Part shown: positions 55,301-64,000 of the stretch, piece by piece
Position numbering within the stretch: the first letter of the stretch is position 1
Layout: each line of letters opens with the position of its first letter
Assembly: GCF_904849725.1 (NCBI RefSeq)
Contig: NC_058524.1
Location: 354,141,823 to 354,205,822 of the forward strand
Direction: 5' to 3'
Origin: Hordeum vulgare subsp. vulgare
Taxonomy: Eukaryota; Streptophyta; Magnoliopsida; Poales; Poaceae
DNA: 64,000 nucleotides
Position numbers and translations under genes: made by a program
The notes under the pieces: model-generated
What the model was told of the DNA's origin: nothing
The model's database searches: none
The model's input: only the letters and a program-made list of their open reading frames with translations

Positions 55301-56623
55301 AATAGCATGCTCATCAACTTACTTAAAAGTAAAAAAAAATGCCACCATTGGGTTCCTGGGGTTTTCTACCCCAAATTCATAAATCATAAGCATATGTTGC
55401 AGTATAAAAATCACCCACAATCAATTCCCACAAAACACTATCTAACATATAACGTAGGATATGCCAGATTAGGCATATGCCAAATCTGGAATATAGGAGA
55501 AAAGGACTACGAGTTTTTAGCAGGATGCACTTTTCAATGAGTGAATACTATAAGTAAATGAACTCTTTCATGGATGCAAGTGGTGCTGGAAGGTAGACCA
55601 TAGTAAGTACACCAACATGGTAATAGGCACACGCCCATATGACCAACAGGCTAAAAGGTCTACCATTTGGAAAACAGGTGCACAATACTAATCTGCAGTT
55701 TTTTCAGACTTGGAGAAAATTCAGTTTTTTTGACAGAAAAGTTCAGACTTGTGAGGGCTCCGGGATCTGCTCCGTAGACCACCTAGGCACAAGATATTGT
55801 GCAATACCATGGTATGAAAATGGGGTAGGCCTAGGACATGGTTTGGCCGAAGGAAACCACATAGAGGGGAGCGGATCTGGGCTAGAGCGCGATGGTAGCG
55901 CGCTGTGGAGGTCCAGAGCTCTTCGGAACACGAGTTCTGGACTAACGAGCACGAGGCATAGAATGCACTAGAAGACGAGGGGTCTGGCAGAGAGGGAGAT
56001 GGTTATACAGAGTATACCTGGGACATAAAGGCGACGTCGGGGACGAAGCAGAGTGACGACGACTAGTCGAGGAACTTGTCGGTCTTGCTGATCCTTGACG
56101 AAGAGGAAGAAGTGGGCGACAGGGCGGCGATGTTGAGTGAGTCTTGGCGTCATAATGGGTCTGGGTGCCGCCAGGGTTCCGGTAGACGCGTGAAGGAGGC
56201 CGGAGGTACCTGCTATGACGACAGCAAGGTCGAGTCCGAGCCGTCCATGAATCTTGGCTTCGAGCAAGAAGGAACGTGGGAGGAGAGGAGGAGTGGCAGC
56301 GCCGCGGAGGAGAGGGAGGAGAGGAAGGAGAAGCCCTAGGACGTGAGGGTGAGGCAATTTTGTAGGAGGAGGGGATCTCTCGTGGCCATGTGCGCGAGAT
56401 TCACCTGTACGTGAGGGAGAGAACGAAAGGAGGAAGAAAAGGTGAGGGACGAGAGGTTGCGTGCGGGCCCTTAGGCAGTCCACGTTGGAGGAGAGGGAGG
56501 CGAGGAGGGGCGCGGGGGTGGTGCCAGTGCTGCTGGGGCATTGCAGCGTTGTTGTTGCGGCACGGTTGGAGCTACTACTCCAACACTCGCTCGACAAGCC
56601 AGGAGGCGATCCAGCGAGAGGGA

Positions 56624-57689
56624 AACGAATAGAACTTTCAAGATTACAACCACCTTCACACGTTGTAACAAGTGGCGCATTGCATGCCTGCCACTTGTTG
56701 CAACCTGAAAGATTTTTTTTTTTCGTATATCCATATTATCAAAACGTTATATTTCCTAAACCGTGCGTCCTGATCTCCAACCGTTTTCACCGTTGGCTTT
56801 CTCGCATCGAGATCTTCGAAACTATATCTCATGCTAATAGGTTTTGATGAGTTTTTTTTACGAAAAACACAGAAAGAAAAAACGGACGAAAAAACATAGC
56901 CTCACGCGATAAAAAAAACGAAAAAGCGTTTTTTTTCATTTCTTAGAGGCACAGGCCGTGCCTCTCGTGAAGGTAAAACGTGACTCTCGCGGAAGCAAAA
57001 CCGTGCCTCTTGCGGAAAAAAAGTGAGCAGAAAAGTGTTTTTCCCCTTTCCGGAAGAGGCACGGGGGTGCCTTTCGCAGAGGCAAAACCGTGCCTCTGGC
57101 AAAAAAACAGAAAATGTGTTTTTTTTTCTTTCGGGAGAGGCACGGGCGTGCCTCTCGCGAAGACAAAATCGTGCCTTTCGCGGAAGCAAAACCGTGCCTA
57201 TCGCACGCAAAAAAAAAACAGAAAACACGTTTTTCCGTTTCCGAAAAGCACGGACGTGCCTCTCGCGAAGGCAAAATCGTTCTTTTCACGGAAGAAAAAC
57301 CGTGCCTCTCGAAGAAAACAGAAAACACATTTTTTTTCCTTTCGGGGAGGCACGACCATGCCTCTCGCGAAGGCAAAACCGTGTCTTTTGCGGAAGCAAA
57401 ACCGTGTCTCTCACAAAAAAACAGAAAACATGTTTTTTGAGGTAAAAAACAGAAAACACATTTTTTCGTGAATTTTTTTTCCGTCCAAAAGTTACGAAAG
57501 ACCGATGAAAAACCGTAACATAAAAAAATCGGAAAAAGCACTCGAAAAGGAGAAAACGCGTGCGAAAAAAATCCGAAGGGAACGGTGAGAGCGCGACACG
57601 TGGCTGCGGCTGGAAGTGCGCCATGTGGCGGCACACGGGAGCGATCGCCGGTAGGCTCCCGAGAAAGCACTCGCTAAGTAGTTGCTCCC
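56624..57689. mobile_element. Non-autonomous DNA element in B 5' LTR, probably Mutator-like
   Basis: The related LTR fragment at 1012-1318 runs straight across this point (GAGAGGGAGGAGG), so 56624-57689 is an insertion. GAGGGA is present at both borders as a short possible duplication. The right end is GTAGTTGCTCCC and the left part has GGCGCATTGCATGCCTGCCACTTGTTGC. The interior is a set of GTGCCTCTCGCG repeats. Similar elements with GGGAGCAACT ends are common in Triticeae sequences as I recall them. The Mutator assignment is tentative because terminal inverted repeats are poor. Confidence 0.6.
56944..57440. repeat. Tandem GTGCCTCTCGCG repeat units
   Basis: About five diverged units of 85-110 bp. 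Each begins GAGGCACGG-GTGCCTCTCGCGAAG and runs through GCAAAACCGTGCCTCTCGC to ACAGAAAACACGTTTTT. Each unit contains a short inverted repeat (GAGGCACG/CGTGCCTC). Long overlapping frames on both strands (for example 56936-57670 minus, 56980-57471 plus) arise from this periodicity and are not genes. Confidence 0.85.
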
Positions 57690-58063
57690 GAGGGAGGAGG
57701 GTGTTGGTGGCTAGCCGAGATGGGCCAGCCCAAGAGATCCCCCTTCGTGTTGTTTTCTTCCTAAAAATAATAATTTTGATCAATCCTTGAACCAGGGAAA
57801 CGAGAAGGGAAAGATGATGAGGAAAAAATATTGAGGCTAACAACATTATGCCCTATTTTATAAAACTAGCTGGGCATTATTTAGGAAACAAAATTAAATG
57901 GCCTAAAATTAGTACTAGCAAGCCAATGGTTTTTTCATAAAATAGGCAGAGAGGTGCACAAGGCCAAACTTACTTTTTAAAATCTAATCATAATATTTGC
58001 AAAGACAATAACATTTTTGAAGATGGAGATGGCAATGTAGAAAATCACCATCTTGCGTTTTTG

Positions 58064-58073
58064 AATAAGATAG

Positions 58074-58107
<34 letters not shown>

Positions 58108-58108
58108 T

Positions 58109-58148
<40 letters not shown>

Positions 58149-58150
58149 TA
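58064..58150. repeat. Compound GATA/GA/TA microsatellite
   Basis: The tract is (GATA) about 6, (GA) about 7, (TA) about 9, then (GA) about 11, near the end of the B LTR. It produces Ser/Leu- and Ile/Tyr-repeat frames on the minus strand with no meaning. Confidence 0.92.
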
Positions 58151-58379
58151 TTTGTAGAATTGGAAGAAGGGGTTCACATGAGAGAACACCACAACGAGCA
58201 AACACCTCATCACACCAACATACTTCACTCCAACTATCACCAGCAACAAGGAAAAAAACAATGGATGCCATGATGATATGATGTTGATGCAATTGAAGAG
58301 ATGAAGAAAATTCATTAACTCAATCCACATGTGAAATAGCGTGGAAGTTTTACACATGGAATTACTACAAGTATCACAC

Positions 58380-58531
58380 TTAGGCTGCGACATGCCATCC
58401 TCAATCTCCAAGCAGACTGCACCAGGCCTAGTGACTCGTAGTACCCGATAAGGGCCTTCCCACTTCGGCATCAACAACCGAACCCAACAGTGACCTGCTG
58501 GGTCGGCCATGCCAAATCTACACCAAGACAA
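58380..58531 (-). pseudogene. F: C-terminal pol fragment (gypsy)
   Basis: The minus strand reads DPAGHCWVRLLMPKWEGPYRVLRVTRPGAVCLEIEDG, the conserved integrase C-terminal segment of non-chromodomain gypsy elements of the Tat/Athila type. It is cut by the B insertion at 58380. At 58531 it meets, head to head, plus-strand gag/protease sequence of a similar element. Confidence 0.78.
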
Positions 58532-59320
58532 ACGATGATGGGAATCCCATCTATCCCGAGCACTCTGCTCGAGATTGTCGCCTCCTCCGGCAGGAGATGG
58601 GCGGGTAACCCTTCGGGCAAAAGGACAACGACGAAGATAGAGAGGATGCCTCCTGGTATCTGATTGTCGAGGAGGTCTTCATGTTCGTCGCCGACGTCGA
58701 GAGCAAGAGCCTATTGAAGGTCATCAATTGGGAGGTAACATGGCAGTTCCTACTGTCACAAAGTATCTCGATTGGGTGAAGGTGCCCATCACATTCGATC
58801 CACCCAGCCCATATTGCCACCCGTGGGCGGCAGGCGCTGGTTGCCGACCCTGTTGTCAATGGGTTTCGACTGTGTAGGGTCCTCATGGATGGCGGGACAG
58901 GCGTCAACATCATCTACACCGACACCCTCTGGGTCATGGACATCCCATTGTCCCAACTGAGCAAGAGCAACATGCTTTTCCGCGGGGTCACTCACGGGAA
59001 GAAGGTCGAGTCACTCGGCCAGATAGCCCTGAATGTTGTATTCGGCGGTGAAAAATTACAGGAAGGAGGGACTGACCTTCGAGGTGGTGGACTTCCGAAG
59101 CACTTATCACGCCATCCTGGGTAGGCCTACCTACGCTCATTTCTTGTCTAGACCATGTAAAGTGTATCTTAAGCTCAAGATGCTAGGGCCGAGAGGTGTG
59201 ATTACAGTAACATGCAATCGGAAAATCGTCGAGGAGTGCCTCCAGCATTGCTCCAAAATCGCCAATGAGCAAGTCCTTCGGTCCAGATTGAAGGATACAA
59301 GAAGACTTTAGACGCCGTTG
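58532..59320 (+). pseudogene. F: protease region (gypsy)
   Basis: The plus strand reads LLRQEMG and ADVESKSL-like strings, then VNGFRLCRVLMDGGTGVNIIYTDTL near 58850-58925. The protease site is MDGGTGVNIIY where related elements have MDGGSGINILY. YHAILGRPTYAHFL then YLKLKMLGPRGVITV follow at 59100-59210. The frame shifts near 59055 and has stops at about 58775 and 59310. This is the gag-linked protease of a Tat-like gypsy element. Confidence 0.82.
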
Positions 59321-59761
59321 ATTTCCTCAAGTCGAAGTAGCCGGCTACTGAGTACGATTTTCAGTTCGCTGGAGACACCAAGTAGGTGCACGTTCACCCC
59401 AACAATCCGAGTGCCTCAGCGACGGACATCTCCACATCACTCGGCGACAAATAGCAAGCCGAGCTCATCGAGTTCCTTTGTGAGAACTCGGAAATCTTTG
59501 CATGGAAACCATCTGACATGCCGAATGTTCCGAGGGAGCTGGCTCAACATTGCCTCCGAATGGACTCCAAGGTCAAGCCCGTCAAAGATCACTTGCATCG
59601 TTCCTACGTGGAAAAATGCAAGGCGATGGGCAAGGAGATCGCTCGGCTCCTAGTTGTTGAGTTCATTCGCGAGGTTTACCACTCCGAGTGGCTCGCGAAT
59701 GCGGTCATGGTGCCCAAGAAGAACAATTCCCTCTGAATGTGTATTGACTTCAAGCATCTTA
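59321..59761 (+). pseudogene. F: start of reverse transcriptase (gypsy)
   Basis: Strings FLCENSEIFAWKPSDMPNVPRELAQHCLRM and LLVVEFIREVYHSEWLANAVMVPKKNN correspond to the RT N-terminus of Tat-like gypsy elements (consensus FIREVXXPEWLANXVLVXKKN). A stop interrupts before MCIDFKHL. LTR G begins at 59762, cutting the gene. Confidence 0.85.
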
Positions 59762-62497
59762 TGTAACATCCCAGAACAAACGCTCCAAAAGATTCTCTTT
59801 GTATTTTGTTATCACCATGTGATTTATTTAGCTCTCGCATTCATTATTGCATCGTACACATCATCTGCATTGCATTGGCACTTCGTTGTCGCCATTTTTT
59901 CAAAACTTGAATCCATTAGTAGTTGCCGGTTCTCTTTGTTTTCATATGTGCGCATGAAAATTTCTTGGAATGGGTTGAAAGTTGGTGTGCGGTCTTATTA
60001 TCGTGTAGCTAGACCGCCTGCCAAATTTCTTTGCAATCGGAGGGTGTTTGATACCCCAATGGATAAAACTACAGTGGCACTATAGTCGGTCAAAAATCAG
60101 ACGTTTTCGGTGTTATAAAACCTGTCATGGGCCGCAAACCTCCCTCTCATCCCCACCAAGCCCATCTACACACCCAACTAAACGCACCTAGCCCCTCTCT
60201 CCGTTCGTGGCCTTCGGATCGCGATCGGACGGGTGAGGTACAACCCACCCTATGGAGAGAGCCTCTCACTCTTTACGGTTTCACCTTGCCAAAATTGCAA
60301 CCACCCCCCTCAAAAACCCCACCTGCAAGCTCCACCTCCTCCCAATACCGAAATCCACTCATCCCCATCCATTTTCAGCCATCGGATCCAAAAATTAGAG
60401 GCCCATATTTTGTCTCCTAGCCCCAACGCACATTGTCCGTGCGACCACAAAACCTTCGAGCCAAGCCGCTCTTTGTCGCCGTCCTTCCCTCGCTGCACCA
60501 CCGCGCGAGTGTCCCCGACCCCGTACCTCGATCCGTCGAAGTTGTCGCGCACCGCACCACCTCCCTGGTCCCGAGCTCCTCCTATTGACCTCGCCGCCGC
60601 CAAATATCTCCGCTCCGGCCTCCTCCTTTCCAGATTCGGGCCCTCCTCCACGACGGTCCTTCTCGACCCGATCCCGCCGCCTATGCCAAGCCGAACCACC
60701 GATGCCGTCCCCTGTTGCCGCGTCGCTACCGAGCACGTCACCACCTTGCCCGCTCGCCATCCCGTGTTGACTCGCTCACGGTCTTCCGCCCAACTGCGTT
60801 AGGGCCCAGCCGCAGTGTTGTGCCAGGCCCAATAGCAACCGCCTCGCCACCGCGGGACATCTCTGTTTCGCATGTGGGCCTCCTCACCGAATGACCTGAC
60901 AGACCAACGGTGAGCACCCAGCCGCCTCTATCCATCACCCTAGGTGCCGCTTAACTATCATGCGCTCACTCTGTTTCGGATTTGGACCGAAAATGTTTTT
61001 GTCATGATTGCGAATTTATCTATTATCCATGACTTTGATAATTACGGGAAAATTGCACGTTTTTAAAATGAAAATAATTTATTAACCGTAAATTCGACTG
61101 TTATGTTTTAAGTATGCAAAATGTGTAGAATTTTGTGTAGATTAATAATTTCCAGCTTTCATGCATGTTAAAAATATTTAAAATGTTATTTGCACAAAAT
61201 TTCCATAAACTCCATAATCTTGCATAATTGTTGTGTAAATTTTCCCATAGTAAAGACTAACATGTTATATATGATTTTGGGGTAGAAAAACCCATAAAAT
61301 CCATCTATTCAATTATTTTTTTCATTTGAACAAGTTCGTGTGCATGCTATTTTATTGCGATGCCCTTTTGTATTTTTTGTGTGATTTAATCCGTACATCG
61401 GAATTAAATACACTCAATATTAAAAATGCTTAGAATTTTGAGTAGATTCACAATATTCAACTTTCATGCATGTGTAAAATAATTAAACTTGTTGTTTGCA
61501 TTGTTTTGCATAAATGCCATGTTAAAATGATTTATTTAATAACTAATTAATCGTAACTCCGATTTAAATAAACTATATATGAAAAATGTTCTACTCTTCG
61601 TTCTCTACGTGATTGTCATTTTTTGCATGCACAATAAGTTGCATTTACATGCTCATATCTCTGTTGCAAGTGCTTTGTGAATACGTCTAAACTATTATTT
61701 TATTCAATCTTATGTGGATGGTTGCAAATAATCCGTAGGCCGTTTGCATGTGGTTCCTTCGCGAGAATTACTCTAGGATATGTCTACTTAGATGCCATGC
61801 CTTGGGTTGCCATGTAGATTACCATTAACATGCTCATTTATTGCTCACAAGGTGCTATCACATGAAAAAGTACAATCCTTTTTCATAAAGTTCCATTTTG
61901 TGAAGCTCGAATTAAGCAAACCATGCCTCTTTTGATTGTGGAGAATGGAGTGATTTGTAGTAGGCTATGCCTAGTTGTTGTTAGTATGTTTCCCATGCAA
62001 TATATGTCATGCTTAGCTGTAGTTTTGATCATGTGAACATGCTAAGATGATGTTTTTGTTTGGCAGGGTCAAATAATTCTAACTTTGAGAATCTAGTAAT
62101 TTCAGGATGCCATGTTGTGTTGATGCTAGTTATCAATGTAAGCATATTTAGAACTTGCTAGTATGGAATAAATTAATGCATCATACCTACTACCATGATG
62201 TAAATTTTCATGCCATTATATGACCTATAGCATGTGTCTTTATTGTTGTCAATATGTCCTCATGATAAAAACAACACTGTTAATACTGATAATTTCACGA
62301 AGTCTGAAACTTTGTTCAAGTAGGCATTTTACGAGCTCGTTTCCTAGTGATCCATGCTTTATTCAATTTTCCATTAGGACATGGTGGGTGTGCATCTTGT
62401 CCACTACTGCCTCATGTCTTGTTTCAGCATTTTAGATTAATGTAGCTTGTTGTTTTGATGTGCGCAGAAGGCCATGTTGCTATTTTTGGGAAGATTA
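59762..62497. repeat. LTR-like sequence G inserted in F
   Basis: It starts TGTAACATCCCAGAACAAACG exactly where F pol is interrupted. It contains a GC-rich part (60120-60960) downstream of a TATAAAA-like motif at about 60113 and a long AT-rich part. The far end is not visible because another LTR starts at 62498 inside it. No coding region is supported. The proline-rich frames in 60127-60802 look like GC-rich leader. Orientation and class (probably gypsy) are inferred. Confidence 0.65.
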
Positions 62498-64000
62498 TGT
62501 CGGGACCCCGATCCTGAATCATAAGAACCCAGCCTGTAACACATCACATCACTGTTCAGCCTCACACACGGTAAACTCCACGGCTGCCACCTAACCTTGG
62601 CCAGGACCGTTTGCGTCTTTTGTCTCACGTATATCAATGTGTCGCTAGCATTCAAACGACAAAGAACCCGGGTCAACATGACTAGTTATAAACCCAAGTG
62701 GTACATCCGTATAGGGACAGGCATACATAACCCAACAAAGCAGGTGTCGGTCATCAACATATGTAGACGGGTCGTAGCAAGCTACAAGGACTCGATTACA
62801 ACCCGTGACATTTCCCCGAAGGGACAGACACAGTAGCAAAGAAGGATACATGCCGGTCAATCAATGTGTCTGGAGCAGTAGCAAGCTACCAAAGCTCGGT
62901 GGAAGCACAAAGAGGCATTTCCCTGTAAAGAGGACTTCTAAAGGCACACAACTAGTTATCGAATCCCACACATATAATGCATTTCATAACATACACACAA
63001 TATGCACGATATGTGTAGATACAACATGGCATCACAACATAACTCTATGACTCAAGCTTTTATTAAAGACTCATAAGAGTCAACATAGTATGATATTACA
63101 AACAGCGGTCTCGTGACCCGACACTCAAGTCATACAAACATCAAGCGGCAGCATAACATGTCTGGGTACAGACATCTACTAAAAGTGGTTGAAGGAGCCT
63201 GAAAAGCTACAACGACCCTACCAAAGGAACCAAACCTCTGTCCGGGATTCCCAAGCTATTCCGGTCAACATCGACCACATCGCGTAGAAACCTTTAGTGA
63301 GACTAAATCTTCTCTGCAAAAACATAAATAAAGCAACCGTGAGTACAAAGGTACTGAGCAAGACTTACATCAGAACTATCTACATATGCATCCGTATCAA
63401 TGAAGGGATTGTGGGGTTTGACTGCAGCAAGCCAGCTTTGTCTCTTGGCTAACCTGTACTACGACTACATGTTCTTTCTTTGAGGTGGGATAGCGCACAC
63501 GAGTCCACATATTCACCAATTCAATACACCACTATGGAAACACTCTATTCTCCCTACGAGAAGGCCATCCATAGCACTCACACTTATCTTGCATATTTTA
63601 GAGTATCCATTTCAAGTTGTCTATGTACCACGTAATGTTTCCAAGTAGTCCATATCCGAGGACGCGGCTATTCAAATGGATTAATTCACCCTGCAGGGGT
63701 ATACTTCTTCACACATGCTCTCACCACTTATCACCATATGCACGTCATGCATCTCGGCAACCTTCAAGCAGAAGCACTAGCGTGGGTGTCAGCCACGACC
63801 GTTGACCACACAAGACCCTAGTCCAGGTTGATCGCCTATGTGAGACTAAACCCGCAAGGAAGTCCGCCCGAGGTTTCCTCTACGGCCCGAAACGATGTGC
63901 GCATGGTTCCCAAGACTACCATCCGGGTGCCACTTGGTACACCGTGCCACTGTGTATCTACCACAGTGAAGCCTACCCCGTCGGGCATAGCTAAACACGG
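62498..64000. repeat. Start of LTR H, runs off the window
   Basis: It begins TGTCGGGACCCCGATCC inside G and continues to the window end. The TGTCGGGACCCCGAT start is a common Triticeae gypsy LTR start as I recall it. GTAGCAAGCTAC palindromes occur at about 62776 and 62878. The other end and any target duplication lie outside the window. No gene is supported. Confidence 0.7.

Larger units (their letters stand above)
3941..58379 (-). mobile_element. Gypsy element B (host of most nested insertions)
   Basis: This is a Ty3/gypsy element on the minus strand. Its surviving parts are integrase fragments at 3941-4362 and 13324-13718, the rest of pol plus gag at 48185-51476, an untranslated leader, a primer-binding site at 52329-52342 and a 5' LTR at 52346-58379. 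The integrase pieces align end to end with the uninterrupted integrase of element A (about 23330-24190). That shows B was split by copia M and copia C. The chromodomain end and most of the 3' LTR are missing; a 3' LTR fragment remains at 1012-1318. Coding parts contain many stops and frameshifts, more than in A. The sequence after the 5' LTR is AGTAT, the expected target-duplication position; its left partner lies outside the window. Confidence 0.85.
52346..58379 (-). repeat. B: 5' LTR, with inserted DNA element
   Basis: On the plus strand it starts TGTAACATCCAAGATGCG and ends GGAATTACTACA, 6,034 bp including an insertion of about 1,066 bp. The first 1.4 kb align with the A LTRs (CATCCTCGTACTT, CACCTGCAACTAGCAACAC and similar blocks). 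The middle is diverged and lacks the tRNA-like pair. The last 300 bp include a compound microsatellite. AGTAT at 58380-58384 is the expected right target duplicate. Confidence 0.88.

Noticed and set aside
56902..57846. Long overlapping frames (up to 244 codons) with repeated peptides across 56.9-57.8 kb
   Set aside because: Both strands and several frames are open because of the tandem GTGCCTCTCGCG units. The peptide repeats follow the DNA period and no domain is present.
58064..58150. Minus-strand Ser/Leu and Ile/Tyr repeat peptide
   Set aside because: It is a direct translation of the GATA/GA/TA microsatellite.
60127..60938. Proline-rich and glycine-rich frames in 60.1-60.9 kb that could suggest a gene
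   Set aside because: They lie inside LTR-like sequence G, overlap on both strands and show no recognisable domain or splice structure.

Overview
The window is almost entirely transposable-element DNA from a large, repeat-rich grass genome. It is most likely a Triticeae species (wheat, barley, rye or Aegilops). The evidence is a BARE/WIS/Angela-type copia LTR, CACTA elements with CACTAGTAG and CACTACTGG ends carrying grass-type subterminal repeats, a Sirevirus-like copia element, and chromodomain gypsy elements with LTRs of about 5 kb. I found no host gene I could defend. Nearly all long reading frames are broken retrotransposon or transposase genes, or antisense and low-complexity shadows of them.

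The layout is a nest of insertions that can be ordered from target-site duplications (TSDs) read in the sequence. A damaged gypsy element F (58380-59761) carries gypsy element B (about 3941-58379, minus strand). B pol is split by a Sirevirus-like copia M (4363-13323, TSD GCATG) and by a second copia C (13719-48184, TSD GTTCC/GTCCC). C had already lost most of its interior when a deleted BARE/WIS-type element D landed in it (13878-16289, TSD TCATT). The right LTR of C received gypsy element A (17718-47790, minus strand, TSD CGCCG/TGCCG). A in turn carries a solo LTR of its own family inside pol (24195-29834, TSD GTCTG) and a CACTA transposon J inside its 5' LTR (33973-42631, TSD ATA). B's 5' LTR (52346-58379) holds a roughly 1.07 kb non-autonomous DNA element. 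At the right edge, LTR G (59762-62497) interrupts F and a further LTR H starts at 62498 and runs off the window. The left edge (1-3940) holds a related gypsy LTR end, an unassigned 0.4 kb stretch, a B-family LTR fragment and a one-ended CACTA fragment rich in GAA/CTT repeats.

Two things stand out. First, the A-family LTRs each contain two tRNA-sized (71-72 nt), tRNA-like segments in tandem on the element's sense strand. They carry A-box-like and B-box-like motifs and T-arm stems, lie downstream of a minus-strand TATA-like motif, and occur in all three full-length LTRs seen. Second, CACTA J carries, besides a broken transposase, a second transcription unit encoding two B3-type DNA-binding domains in tandem (a 483 bp in-frame duplication). 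This unit is preceded by an internal copy of the element's own subterminal repeats plus a TATA box. All coding regions here have stops or frameshifts, so none is expected to make a complete autonomous protein.
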